From Daphnia carinata (taxonomy: Eukaryota; Arthropoda; Branchiopoda; Diplostraca; Daphniidae), in contig NC_081331.1 in NCBI RefSeq assembly GCF_022539665.2, positions 6,110,501 through 6,174,500 on the forward strand: 64,000 nt of DNA, written 5' to 3'. The position numbers were made by a program, and so were the translations under genes. Below, piece by piece: positions 31,353-45,210 of the stretch (the stretch's first letter is position 1; each line of letters starts with the position of its first letter). The notes beneath the pieces were generated by a model. It worked only from the letters and a program-made list of their open reading frames with translations, did no database searches and was not told the origin of the DNA.

Positions 31353-34300
31353 TCACGTGACAGGCAACGAATTGCCGTTCAACGTTGTTTGGATCCAGTC
31401 GAGATATTCGGTGACGCGGGTCGAAACTCCCGGCTGGTTGGGACGGGCGCAGCCGACGCCCCAACTAATGACGCCGGCCAGCACCCAACGTCCGCGTTTG
31501 AAGACCATCATCGGTCCGCCACTGTCACCCTAAATTTGCGATAAAAAAAACAAAAGGATTAGAATTTAATGGGTAAATTTAGAAATAAAGATGAGCGTGA
31601 CGGATGCGATGTTGTTGTATCCCCCATTCGAACAACTTGTGGCGGGATAAACGTGAGAAAAAGCCCTTGCTCAACATCGTCCCTCACCAATCGCTCCGTT
31701 TATTTCTTTTCAAGGTTGACAATGTCATTAACGCGGGTATTTTCTCGGTGCAACAATCAACTCTCTCTCTATGTGTGTGTGTGTGTGGTATAACCGCCGA
31801 GTTGATACGGTCATATCCATCCGCACCGGCCGTTTTTTAAAAGCGGGGAAAAATGGTACAAAAGCGCGTTTAAATTCGCGGAGCGTGAAACGTTAAAAAT
31901 CAAAGGTCAGGGAACTAGCAGGTGTCATTCGTGACAAGGTCGGCCAGATAAAACACAAACATTTTCCATCGTTTTTTTTTTTGGTTTCTTTCTGGCTCAC
32001 GCGTTTGGCGTATCAAGGCCAAGAGCTTCGTTTGCCCTTAAAAAAAAAAAAAAATGAAAAGGAAATCCCGAAAACGGATGGCTCGTTAAACATGCGGGCC
32101 GTTTGGAAGACAGAACGACAGTTGCTAATTACCAGGAAAAACAAGAGAAGAAGCTCAAATGTTGTACAGTCGTATGGCCAACTGAAGTTAAAAGAAAACT
32201 CGCACACAAGACAACGAAACAAATGAATGTGTTGGGAACAAAATCATCCGGCTGTGGAAGGGCGATTGTTAAAATACCAACAGAAACGACCGTCACTATC
32301 ACTAGTGCCTTCTATTCTCTTCTTTCTGAGCTAAAAAAAAAAAAAAAATACTACGCCATATGGGTTAGAGATACCTCCCCTTCTTTTCTTGAAAGCGTTT
32401 TAGCCTCTTGTTTCATCGTCTAAAAAGATTGCGGTTGTTTATTGATCAATACTCACTTCGCACGAATCTTTCAGGCCTTCCGCATAACCGGCGCAAATCG
32501 ATTGCCGGTCAATTTGTTTATGAATCGGTTGGTAGATCTTCTGGCATTCCGTATTGTTAATGATGGGCACGCCGACGTACTGCAGCCGCGTCGAAATCGG
32601 GCTCTCTGAAAACAACAGGAACACATTCAAAATCAGCAAACATTCGCATTGTTCAAAGTAAATCAAAAGAATTACTTTCGCCAAGTTTGCCCCAACCGGA
32701 GACGAACGACTGGGCACCATCGAATTCCATATCCTTGTCCGGCAAGCAGATGGGCAACGTACTCGATTGGTATGCAACGAGCGGCGTGAGAAGCTTCAGT
32801 AGGGCAATATCGTTCTGTTGCGTTTGAATATTGAATTGCGGGTGAGGAAAGAGCTGCACCCGGCTCTCTATCCATTTGTCTTCGACGCTGGCGAAATCGA
32901 TGCCGCCCATTCGAACCAAGAGGCTTTCTGGCTGGACGCTGGTTTAATGGAGAACCGCAATAAAACGCAAAAAAAAAAAAAAAAATAAAAAATAGAACGT
33001 GGAGGTGTTAACTCTTTTCGCGGACGAAATGAACGTGAAAACGATAAATATGAATTTACTTGCTAAGGCAATGCGCTGCGGTGAGGACCCAGTCTTTGGA
33101 TAAAAGAGAAGCGCCACACTTATGGTAATATCCACGTCTCGTCTTTTCTTGTAGCGTCACCTGGAAGAAAATGTTGTCGACATTATTTTAAGTTTTAAGC
33201 TTAAATAAATGTTTTGTGCTTTTTTTTTTTACCTGCCACGGCCATTGGCCAAGCCGAGCATTCTCTCCCGAAACGATTTTAGGCCATCTGTAGACGGGCT
33301 TGCCACAAACTTGATAGCGTTTTAACACACGCACACGCACACACATGGATACATAAATAAATAAATAAAAAATGAAGAGTGTGATTATTACAGGTGAAAA
33401 TAGCAGTCCGCGCCATCTTTTGGCCGGTATGAACAACATCAGAATTTTTATTTCGGTTGTTACCTGCTTCAACGCTTCCATGGCGTTGCATTCCCGATGA
33501 GGAGGCCGGGACGGACGGCGGAATAAAAGCAAAAGTCGTGTTACGTTCGTCGGCGATCGCCACAGTTTGCGAAGTCGTCGGTGTCGACGTCGTTGTCGAT
33601 GATGTAACATTGGGTAGTGGCGTTGACGTGGGTCTCCCAGTGGTCGATGATGTTGTCGGGATCGATGTCGTGGGTTCTTCAACCGCCTCCTCGAGCCAGC
33701 TCTCGACAGGAACTACCCAGGGAGCTTCGCTTTCGACTGGAACTGTGGCGTTGGCGTAGATGACGGTGACATTGGGTTTCATCAATCCCATCGCCATCGT
33801 CGTCCCATTGGAAGACGAGCTCTCTGTTGCTGTCAAACAGCAAAAAGAAATATATTGACGCTAAAACTCAAATTGAAATTCTATAATTCCCTCCCAACGT
33901 TTGGGGATTTTAAATATTAAAAAAATAATAATAATAATAACATAACAGTCATGACAACTAACAGCTGAAAGTGGTGGCAGTAGTAGCGGTAGAAGTCATG
34001 GTCGTCGTTACAGTCGTCTTTAAAGTCGTCTTTACAGTAGACGGAGTCGTGGATGTCGTTACGTTCACGTCCGCTTTCACCGAACTACTTGCGCTATCGT
34101 TATTACCATTGGCGTTGATGGCCGGCGCGTGAAAGGTCGAATAGGGGAATTTGTGCGTTGCAATCGGCTGTGGCTTGAGGCCGTAGATGTCGGCCAGCAG
34201 GTCGGGCCAAAAGCTCAAGTCAAGCGGATCGAAAGGTGATGCCGCGGGGCCGTCAATATCGTTGCTCTCGAAAACGATTGGCACCCGAGGCAGCGTGTCG

Positions 34301-35181
34301 GATGATGTCAACGGCAGCGGAGGCGGCGGACGCGGCATCGCCGGCGATTGGACGGCTGACAGCGGCGGTGGCGTTGGCGTTGGCCGCTCAGGACGCGGTG
34401 GCGTTGGCGTTGGCCGCTCAGGACGTGGTGGATCGGCAGTCGATGATGAATAGGTCGGCAACGAGCAACACGAGCCAAAGTAAAAACCTTTCGTGCAGAT
34501 GCCAACGTGTCGTCCTCTGGCGCGGAAACAATCCTGGAACACAAGAATTTTTAAAAAAGGAAGAAAATAATAAATAAATAAATACACAAGCAGCTGAATT
34601 TTTTTTTTTTTTTTATATATACATTTTCAAAGGGGTGAGGTACAACATCGAGCGCGGTCGTGTCAAATTGGTGACACGCTAGCGCCTTGGCTAAGGTGTT
34701 GGATTAGATGGATGTCAAGCCGTCAAACAAGGAAAAAAAGGGGAGAATACAAGAAAAAAAAAAAAAACGAAATTACCATAGCAAACATGCACCGGCCCTC
34801 TTCTCCGCTGGTGACATTCAAACAAGCCTCGAACGGGCCCGCCCGTCCTATACGTCCAGGTAAAATAAAAATAAAAAAATTTAAATTGAAGTCCACTTCC
34901 CCCTTCAAAAATCAAAATCAAATCACGTTCCAGTCACACAGAACCTTACAAAAGCCGGAGGTGTTTTGAAAAATATAACAACACGTTTGTTTTTTTGTTT
35001 TTTTTTTTGAACAAAAAAAAAAATTATAATAAGAAATAAGAAAAAGCGGGCATGTACCGGAGGCGTAGGGAGCAACATTCACTTGAGAACGAGCTATGAC
35101 TACGGGCTGCCGGATCGAAACTAAAACTAGGCTGATGAGGATGCCGGTAGGCCTGTACAGATTCCGCACGATGTAATCCAT
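31353..35181 (-). CDS. Filzig/Stubble-type modular trypsin-like serine protease, copy B
   Basis: Nine coding exons: 35058-35181, 34777-34847, 33963-34533, 33464-33829, 33233-33309, 33060-33160, 32676-32938, 32457-32605, 31353-31529; 632 aa with all phases closing. N-terminal hydrophobic signal ([10 protein letters not shown]), Cys-rich domain (CLN ... CMFAM / [13 protein letters not shown] ... FYFGSCC), a Pro/Thr-rich linker with a duplicated [10 protein letters not shown] unit, and an S1 protease domain. Activation site K-IVSG instead of R-IVGG. Triad: TAAHC, QNDIALL and GDSGGP; DSCEGDSGGP predicts trypsin-like specificity. VCGKP supplies the tethering Cys. Catalytic-domain intron phases equal those of copy A, and the exon with the catalytic His is 101 bp in both. 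Copy B has two extra introns: one inside the Cys-rich domain (CMFAM/DC) and one in the linker. Likely secreted or membrane-proximal matrix protease; substrate unknown. Confidence 0.88.
34367..34426. repeat. 30 bp tandem duplication in the protease B linker
   Basis: Two adjacent 30 bp copies (34367-34396 and 34397-34426) differ at one base. On the minus strand each encodes [10 protein letters not shown], so repeat-number change would lengthen or shorten the linker in frame. Confidence 0.85.
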
Positions 35182-37003
35182 TGAATTTTTGTTTTGTTTT
35201 TCAAATCAATTCACAATTCAATTACACCTGTCAACGAGTTCGAATCCCAACAACAAACGTGCTTCGATATCAAAGGACGTAAGATGGACGTCGCACTGTT
35301 GCACACAACACACACACACAGACACACACATACACACTCAAGAATTGAAACTGTAATGTTGCTGTGCGGTGGCTGAGGATGTAACCTCCACGACGGCCGG
35401 AGGTTTAAGAAAGATAAAAAAAAAGGTGGAACAAGAGATATATACAGCTCCAGATCAAAGGGCATGAAAATATAATATTTTCTTTTTTTTTTTATAAAGG
35501 GATAGAAAAACTTGTACCAGCGCCCGCACTGGCCGGAATTCCCGAGTCGACTAAACTATGATGAGATAAAAAAGAAAAAGGAGAGACGGAAAGAGGGGAG
35601 GTGAAAATGTGTCTTAAGCGCAAAACTTCTTTTTTTTATATTTTCTCCCTTCTTCTTTTACCCAGGGTAGCCCAACTATCAAAGAAGAAGAAGGCAAAAA
35701 GAAAAAAAGGAGAATGAAAAAGAAGAAGAAGAAGAAGAAAGAAAGAAAACAAAACGAAAACAGGTCCGCAGCTCCGGTAACGAGGTCAACGCTTTCTCCA
35801 TCAAACTCTCTCTCTCACTGGGTCGAAGAAAACTGCTGCTATATAGACATACTATATAACCAGCAGCCCCGGTAAAAAAAAAAAAAAAAAAATGAGGCCA
35901 ACGTTCCTCTTTTTTTTTCCTCCTTTTTCTCTCCTTGTCGTTGTTTTTTATTTATTTTATTTCTTACGCATCTTCAGCGCTGGCTGAGTCTCAAACCCCT
36001 CGTCCATTTGTTTCTTTGCTTTCTCTTCTTGTTTTTTTTGTAAGTTTTTCGTCAGGTTTCGTTGCGACAAGTAACGACAGTTCTCTCGACTTCGCAATAT
36101 ATACAACACGTAGTGACATCTACGTCGATGACAAAACTTATTCTTCCAACTAAATTTTTGGTGAGTCAGGTGTTTGACCTGCCGTTTCGGCCGCGTGCGC
36201 GTACGAGGAAACCCGCGTTTTTGTTTAAAGCACAACATGATACCATTGCGTACTCTGCGTACCTTGGATGCAGACCCCCCATTTACTGGTTCGTGGGGAG
36301 AAGAACAACAAAAATGGCAATAACCGACCATCAGGTGAGAGAGAACAACGTGAATCGGGGGCTCATTAGTCTCGCTGATCGAGGTGAGACGGAAATTCTG
36401 CCCCCATTCGGCCGACGCGAGCAACTCATCCGCCCAATAAAAATGATTACAACGTCAATTTCGTAATTACGCGATGAAAAAAAAAAGAAAAAAAGAGCCG
36501 TGTAATAAAAGAAAACTGTAACAATTTTAACAGCCACAAACCCACGCCACGTTATTTTCAAAATTTCGCGCCTTAGGAGACGCTCAGTCCACCTAAAAAA
36601 ACAACAACAAAAGGTTGATCGTCAGCTGCGCGAGAGGTGCGCCGCCTGTATAATCAGGTCAAACACGTTGATGGTGAGAATATTCAAATCAGCTCGCGGC
36701 TCTTCTGTATGCCGAGAAGCGGCTACATCACAACGATTGGATTCATTTGTAATATGAGAAAAACAAGAAAAAAAAAAAAATGTGTGTGTCCTTGATGAGC
36801 GACAGTTGAGCGGGGCAAAAGCCCGAACCGGCGGGATGGAAGATCTCTTCGCCGTATATAGCGGACATTATAGCGAGGCCTATTCGCAACGTGAGGCTTT
36901 TATCGATTAAGGGAAAGGAAGCGGCGGATAAAACAGGGATATTTCCCGAGCCGGATAGCATGTCAAACACGACAAATGCTATAGAAGAAAACTATAAGCC
37001 CCC

Positions 37004-37026
37004 TATATATATATATATATATATAT
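37004..37026. repeat. (TA)n microsatellite
   Basis: Alternating T and A for about 23 bases. Confidence 0.85.
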
Positions 37027-39354
37027 TTTAACATCAAGCAACTTTGTACGTGTGTGTAAAGACTCTGTTGTTTGATCAACATGTTTTCTTTTGCTTCATT
37101 TGCGCTTTGTAGAAATCAATGAATTTCGTATGCACGATCGATCCGCCAATGACGACGTTAGCGCAGCCACTTTGCAAATACATTCGTGGAAATTGCGTTG
37201 GTATATGAACGGCGAAAAGCCTACACGATTTCTAGTGGTCGGGTGAAAGTGAAATAATAATTTTAAAAAAAACATACTCGTGTTTCTTAATGTTTACGGA
37301 TTGGATAAAAGGCAAAAAAAATGAAGCGCGTTCAAAGTGACCGCTGAAACGGAAATGGAAGAATTTTTGGTTTTCCCTGTTTGTGTATTCATTGGAAAGT
37401 GCGTCCGACAAGTGTGCCAAACAAAAAATCATGTTTTCCCTTTTTTTCTGGCTCACGCTGATTTCTTCATTGTTTGACCTAATGCCGTTATTTATTTTTT
37501 TTTCGTTTGAATGTCAGGGAAAAATCGCACGCGGGAATTGCATTCGAAATTCCGAAATGGAAATCGTCGAGCCGGAACTTGAATAGTTGATTACACTTTC
37601 TCGTGCGCTATTCGAACATCGTTCGCCAGCAACAGACATTTGCAAAAAAAAAAAGAAATAAAAAAAGAAACACGAACACTGAAGAGTTTTATGAATATTT
37701 AAATGATTAAGACAAAAATAAAATCCACGAATTCAAACAGAATTTTTAAGCAATTGCAAAACTTTTAAAAAAAAGAAGGTGGACATTTCCAATTAATTAG
37801 TGGGCGTCTAAAGGGGATTGGATTTCTATTTTTTTTTTTTTTTTTGCTGCTTGCCCCGAGCCGCTAAGTAATAACATTGCGGGACGACATCAGACCTCTT
37901 ACGTGTGAAAGAGACCGTAAACGGATGCAGGGCCCAAGATAAAGAAAATAGACAGAAGGAAAAAAATAAATACTGTTTCTTCTTCTTTGTTAAAAGGAAA
38001 AGACATAAAAAGAGGCATCAAATGGCAAACTCGATAACAAGGAGACCTTATTTTTGGTACCTTCATCGTGTACCCACCCTTTTTTTTTTTAATATTAAAT
38101 TCATATAAAAATTATTATTAAAACATCTTTCGAATGTCAAACGGTTCACGAGCTTCTTCACATTTTGTTTTCAAACTTTTTCTTATTCTTTTTTTTTTTT
38201 TAATTAAAAAAAAAAAGGAAAACATGGAATAGAAATAAAAGTATTTATCAGATATGTTGTATGTCTTAAGTATTTCGTTCATTACCTGCATTTTCCAGGT
38301 ATTTCCACACGAGTGGAGAGGCAATACATCAAATAGTTGAGAGGCAAGTTACCCGGCCCGTGAAGAGCTCCCCTCTTATTTTATTTCATTCGTCCAATAC
38401 ACATCACTTTCGTCTCTGTGCTCTTGTCAAGTGGAGAATTACCTAAAGCAACAGGATTTGTCAACCCCCCCTCCCCTCTCTAGTTCTTTGGCCGTCTGCA
38501 CGGTCAGTTTATTGCCTCCGGGAGTTCCAAAGGTAATTTCTCTCCATTTTTTTTTCTCTTTTTTTCTTTTATGTTTTTTTTTTTTTCAGAGGGAAATTTT
38601 CTATTTCGCTTCTGCAGGATACCTATGCATTCACTGCAAAAGGATAATGATGCTGGTAACTGGATTCTTGGGGCAGGCCCCAGTAGTTGACTTCAGGCAT
38701 CTCCGCTCTTATGACGAATTTTATGGACGAATGGAATAGCGGCCGCATTGGCTATACCCCACAGTTCCAATTGGCTTTGTTTTTTTGTTTTTGTTTTAAT
38801 ATACGAATAAAGCAAAGCCTTAATAAAAAATTCAAACTAAACCGCATTTTTTTATGATCGTCAATTTTGCGCCAGTTGAAACAAAGTAGAACGTCGCCGA
38901 GTATTTCGCACGATTTATTTATAGATCGATCAAACAAATTGTAGCGTTACAGCGCATTGTTTAGTCTTTCAGGGACGAAATAATTGTGCGATGAAATAGA
39001 TCACGATGAGCAATCACACGAGAGCGAAGCTTAAAGGGAAGGGGGGGGGGCGAATTGCCCGAATAGCCACATCGAATCGTCGGGCTGAGCTACAACTAAT
39101 CAAGATCGATGGTTTCGCTATGCGATGACGGAGCCTCGCCGAGTATTTTGCGGGTAAAAAAAAATAAAGAAATAAATAAATACAAAATACATGACACAGA
39201 ATTTCGACTGCATGGGCCGCGTGATTTCTTATCCTATATGTACGAAAAACAAAATCTCGTTTAGTGTTGAACACTAAGAGTTTATATCATCTCTAGGGTC
39301 GTTCGTATAACTAAGTTCTGTTCGCCTTTTACTGTCGCTTAATTACATTGCGCT

Positions 39355-39356
39355 AC

Positions 39357-39375
<19 letters not shown>
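39355..39375. repeat. (CT)n microsatellite
   Basis: About ten CT units, running into TTTC and a T run. Confidence 0.85.
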
Positions 39376-39389
<14 letters not shown>

Positions 39390-39689
39390 TTTTTTTTTTT
39401 TGCACGAGACGCAAATCTAAAGAGACGTCTGGAAACCCACTTGGCCATACGTTCGTTGTCAAGCCCTCACATGACTTACTTATCAAGAATGAATTATTTA
39501 TCTTTTTTTTTGAAATATTTTTAGCCTCACCAACGTGCGAGTATAACTTGCCCTGTAACTTTGTGTTGTTGTTTGATCAAAAACAATCATAAACAAGAAA
39601 TTTATTTTTTCCACGCATGCCATTATGCGTGCGTTTTGACCTTATAGCCGAGCATACGTGGAACTCAACTTTGTATATCGTGACCGGGT

Positions 39690-39727
39690 ATTTATTTATT
39701 TTTATTTATTTATTTATTTATTTATTT
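39690..39727. repeat. (TTTA)n microsatellite
   Basis: Near-perfect tetranucleotide repeat with one interrupted unit. Confidence 0.8.
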
Positions 39728-41148
39728 TGTTTTGCGAGTTGATGGTTTTGGTCAGGCGGCCACGACAGAGTCGTTCGGCCTGATGACATTCTCGTGAATA
39801 GCCATCAAATCAGCGGTTGCGTCCATCGTCAACGGCCACATATAATGTCGCAGCATTGCAGATGCCAACACCGGGCACTGGGCGATCAACTTCAAGTATT
39901 CAACGGATTTTTTTTTTTTCTTTTTTTTTTTGCACCCATCTTTTCGGGCGAATAGAGAAGGCAGGCCGTCACGCTCTCTCCATTTTTGCTTACGATCAAT
40001 ATCACACCAGAAGGCACATGAAAAAACCCTTTGCGCGTCTATAGCGGAATTTTTTTTATTGTTTTTGGTTTTTTTATTTTATTTCCGGGAAAAACAAAAA
40101 CAAAAACAAAAAAGAACAACCGGAATGCAATACTAGTCGATGAAATTCAGATAAATCAGTCCCCCCTTCGGATTCGACAGTTGGAAAGGTGCAACACTCT
40201 GATGGAGGTGATCCTAGAATTTCTTAAATGGATTCCAAAAACAATTCGGAATGTGCGCGCTTTCCTGATAGGGGATGTGAAAAAAAAAAACACGTCCGTC
40301 TAATCGCGCAAAAGGGTCCTTATACACGAAGGACGGTGTGTGTCTCGTCGGCCGGCGCACCGAACGGGCCAGGATCTCTTCAGTATGTTGCGGACGTTCG
40401 TGACGAACGGTTATCATCTGCGTCTCCTCCTTTCCTTCCGTTCGAAGTGTTGAGAGCCACATAAACTAACGCAGAGTTGTCTCATCGCACGGCCAATAAC
40501 AGAAAGGAAAGCTTTGCTCTACAGCTGGGACAGTTTCTTCCTTTTTATTTATCGACGTTTCGTTATTATTGCGGGCGAAAAGAAGATGGGCGTTCGACAT
40601 CGTTACGTTACACCTCTCAATTTGCTGAACGATTCAAAGCAATTCTCGCAATCTTTACGCAAGTGAATCAATATGCTCTGAGTGGTGCCGATGGGCCTCA
40701 ATTTTTTTTCATACAACAGAGTGGCAAACTGTACAAGTGTAATCTAATTACATACTGCAATAACGTGATCTAGGTCTTTTTTTTTTCATTCGCTTTTTGG
40801 AACGACTTTAGACGACAGTTCTCTAAGTCACTTTACACTCGGCTTGGTACGTACAAAGTCTAAGACACGAAGAGAAATCCCCCCTTTTTTTTGGAAGATA
40901 TCCACATCGAGCGACACATCTAGTGGAAAGAAATCCACCATCGTTACTGTTCCCTTTTTTTTTTTTAAGGAACTATACGTTTGACTTTTTACGATATACC
41001 TATGCCCCCGTCTATGTGTTCACTCACGATTCCATTTCTAAAGATTTTCTTTTTTTTTTTTTTCTTTTTCATTGGCGTGCATAGAGCCGTGCGACGTACA
41101 TTAGCGAAGACCTAATCAGCCGTTAGTCGTCCCCAACTGGTACCTACA

Positions 41149-44100
41149 ATGGCGGCCGAAATATGGCCATCCAGGATCGTCTATGGCCGACTGTTGGTCT
41201 TGTGTTACCTTGCCGTGCATCACGTCGGTGTCGCTTACGAGACCGACGTTAAAGACGGTAAGAGCCCCAACATTTGAAATCTCATCACCCCGCCCTTCAA
41301 TTTTGATTGGGAAAAGTCAAACGTTCGGTTAGGCAACGCGAACGCTTTTCATTCCCCGAGATCAAATTGATAGCGATAAAAAAAACGTATAGAAAAACCC
41401 CTGGCTGCTTTTTACGTGTATCTGTGATGTTTCGATTTAATCACGCGGGGTGCGTGTAATTAATGTTTTACATCGTACTTTAATGTCGGTTTATGTTTGC
41501 TCTCACGAGTAATTAAAAACAAAATAATAGCAGATGAAAAAACAAAAGTGCACGTTTTTCTTTTGGTTATCCTCTTTCATCTCGACAAGAGTAAAAACGA
41601 GATCAGCAAACGCTACACAATCGAAAAAGAAAACATCCGTACCCATTATTAATCCGGTGCGAGTAAAAAAAAAATAATAAGCAGCGAAACCCATTTGTTT
41701 TTTTGGGGGGGGGATAGCGTCCCGCGTTTGCAGAACTCAGATCCGTGGAAATGAAACATTCACGTCGGCCCGTTTTTCTCCTCTTTTTCGTTTGAGTTAT
41801 TGTTAAGCTCATTATTAAGATGGGTAACCTTGCCAGCAAACAACTGGCTGCTGCTGCGCGAAAAGGAAAATGTAAATCCCCTTCCATGTCGGGCGGGGGG
41901 GAGGGGGGCCACAGGTGCCTTTGAATACCTAATCTTTTCGTTGGATCGCTTACGTGTTATGTATATGTAGGCGACCTTTCTTTTTAGTAAAAAGGACTTT
42001 CTCGCAATTCTCTTTTCGCATTGTCGTTTTGATTGATATAAGTGAATAAAATAGCGGCGTGCCACACCAAAATGAAAGGCAATTGATGGCAAGGCGTGTC
42101 CCCCCCCCCCCTCTACTTGGCAATCAATCTCTGTAGGTGTTGTTTGGGGGAAAAAAAAGGGAGAGTGTTATAACCGGAAGATGAAACGAAGATGAACGAA
42201 CAAAGTGGTTTTCGATATCCAATTGAACAGTCGGTCATAATACAAGGGCACACACTTTGTTTGTTTTTGTTTTTTTAAATAAAGGAAAGACAATTGACTT
42301 TGCGTCTCATCGACTTGGATCTTTCTTCACGGGTCGCTTATTTTTTTGTTGTACCGTCCGCTCGATAAATCGAGCAGCTGCGTGTGCCGCGATACACGCG
42401 ACTGGCCAGTACGTAAAAAACAATGTTGCTATTCAAAGAAGACTCCCTTTTTCTTTTTTTGCTTTTGCGTTTGCCCGCGTTGAGAAAATAAAAAGGAAAT
42501 GAATTACAAAAGGAAAGGCAGCCGGTCGCCAATGTTTTCCACTCGGTCTGCCACATCAAACTTCATATATGCGGAGTCCTCGGTGTTTATTTATTTTTGT
42601 TTTGTTCTGTTTTCGGTGGAACACACGACAACGAAAATCCTGGAAGCGAAAGCCCCCGTCTCTTTTTCGCAACAACAACAAAGTGAGACAAACAAAAGAA
42701 AGACGCACGCAAAATAACGAATAACCGCGTCTCGAAATCACACACACAAAAGAGGGAAAACAAAATAAAGCTTTTTTCTTAATTAATAATATTTTTCATT
42801 TACAAAGGTTTTTCATCATTTCTCGGTTGGCACCACACGTGGCTAAATTGTTCATTGTCTCTTATATATATATATATATATATTTTGCGGCTTCGCGTTT
42901 TTTTTTTTCTTAAAGATAATGCACCTGGCGTCGCCTTTGGAGACCATTCAAGAAAAAGAATGGAGATCAAAAGGATAAAAGCAACACCATAAATAGGGAT
43001 GAGAAGGAGCTATGTATATATACGTATATATATATATATATATATGAGTCCCGCGTTTTCCCCCTTTTAACTTTGAAAAACAAACAGAAACGTCCAGCAA
43101 AGAGCGGCTCGGTTGGACGACGACGCGTGACTTGCAAAAGAGATTTTGGCCCGTTCTGTTGTCTTTGCTCCCGTTGGTGGGAGGACAGAAACAAACGGAT
43201 GGGGTGGAGGGAAGCTGGGGCGCTCATATTAGATGTGCGTTTTTTAAAAGGAATCGACCGTGACGTGCGATAAATGTCGTCAACGATGTCTCGCAGACGT
43301 GTGGGAGAAAAATCAAAAGTATTTGTCCATCCCGGCGATGAGGGTAAAAGAATAGTCCCGCCCGTCTGTCCGCTTTTTTTTTTTTTTTTTTTTTTCTTTA
43401 TTGTTCGCTCGTTTATTTTAGATGACGTCAGAGCTTGGATGTGTGCCATATCTCTTTGGGATAAATGTGATGGCAATCAAAGAACGAACCGCTAGATTTG
43501 TTTTTATTTTATTTTTATTCGGGTGTGAGTTTTTCTTTTCAAATGGATGGCCGTTGGACTGTCCCGACGCGACACGCACATATTCCATTTTTTATTATTA
43601 CATTTTTTTTTTCTCTTTATCGTTTTGTTTATTCGCGTTATTCGATATGCCGTGATACACAATGTGTTACATTGCCGATGCCAGAATTGCGCAAGATTTA
43701 AAAGAGAAATGCAAAAAGAAAGAGAGGTGATCATCAGGCGGTCGAGTCAATAAATGCAGCCACCCATTTTCTGTTCCAGTAGGAGCCGAACGAGAGCCAA
43801 GTTGAACACAATAAAAAGCAACGACTTTGAATCAGTACCCATCGGTCCCGTATAGTTTGTCGTTGGCCGCCACACTTCCTTTTTTTTCTGCTCGCCATTG
43901 ATCAAGACAGATCGCAATCAAGCAGTTCGATTTTCAAACGCACGCAGAAACAAATGAATCGTTTAGTTTCTTTTCTTCTCCCTCCCCTCCACTCCGTTTT
44001 TGTTGCTGATGCGAGAAACTCGTTTGATGTTTTCGTGCTGATTGTCCTCTTCCCTCCTCCTTTTCTTTTTTTTTATGATTTGAAAAATAGGCGGGCCAAA

Positions 44101-45174
44101 CGGAGCGACAGCCACGATAATCGCATTTTCTACTCTATTAGGTTAAACTTTTGGTTCCAACGACATTTGATGCTCTGCATGGCCCACTGCCTTTTTACGT
44201 AAATCGCGTTTCAAAAATATATGTATTAGGAAATAGTTAAAAAAAAACTAAATGAAAAATATGGAAGGGGGGGGGCGTGTTTTGTTTATATTGGTTGAAT
44301 ATATAACAGCAGAACAAAAAAAAAAAAAAATTTGAGACTTAAGGAGCGAATGAAGGAGACACATATACTGGAGCTCTATTTCATTCCTGTGTACAGGCCC
44401 CGCGCTCTGTTTGTTCCAGACGTTGTATATATATATATATATATAGGAAAAAGACCGATCGATAATGTTGGAGTTATCCTATACAGCCCTCCTCTTAGTT
44501 TTTGTTTGTTTTGTTTTTTTCACGCCGCCCACTTCCGAGTGTGAAATTATAAGGAGGGTGCACATCATAAACGGGGGCATTGACAGTTGACGTATGGCTG
44601 CGGATGTAGGATGTGAAAAAAAAAAAAGAAAAAAAAATTAACGGTTATTATGTTTTCTATTGTTCGGCTTTTTTTAAAGCCGTAGTGTAAGGACTTCCCC
44701 ACCGGAAATAATAAATGCGTACTACATCACCTGCCACCCTTTTAAACGATGATTTATTAACGTTTAATAACACGATGAATTTGAACGGAGCTACGTGAAA
44801 GCCTTTCTTTTTTTCATTCTCGACAGCTTTTCAAGTGTGTTTCTTTTGATTAGAACAGCACTCAGCATCTGCGATAGAAGCTGCAAAAAATAAAGCTTTG
44901 CCACTAGCGAGGAACAAGATCGTGACTAGGAAAAAAAAAAAAAGACAGTAGAACATCAGCGTGTGTGTTGGCCCTTTTGATGCAGTTGTATTGCACTATA
45001 TTGATACACACACACACACACACATAGAACCTACTTCTCTGTATCTAGCGCACACAGAAAAGGATACTGATGGATCTCGTACTCGATGTCAGAGTCTTAT
45101 ACTTGCTGATCTAATTACCGGCACATTCGAAGCGTTGCTAATGGCACACGAGGAAGCTCCGTCGGCATTGACGA

Positions 45175-45210
<36 letters not shown>

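Larger units (their letters stand above)
35182..41148. other. Divergent intergenic region between protease B and the dpr-like gene (6 kb)
   Basis: No coding exon recognised on either strand. It contains the 5' regions of both flanking genes and many simple repeats: (AGA)n near 35719-35741, (TA)n at 37004-37026, (CT)n at 39355-39375 and a TTTA-type repeat at 39690-39727. Possible enhancers cannot be told from this sequence alone. Confidence 0.6.

Noticed and set aside
31353-31529. Possible frameshift in the last exon of protease B
   Set aside because: Recounting the exon gives 59 complete codons in frame from GDSGGP to the stop, with a normal S1 C-terminus.
35236-35248. Isolated B-box-like sequence (GAGTTCGAATCCC)
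   Set aside because: No A box or pairing acceptor stem at tRNA distance, so it is not called as tRNA.
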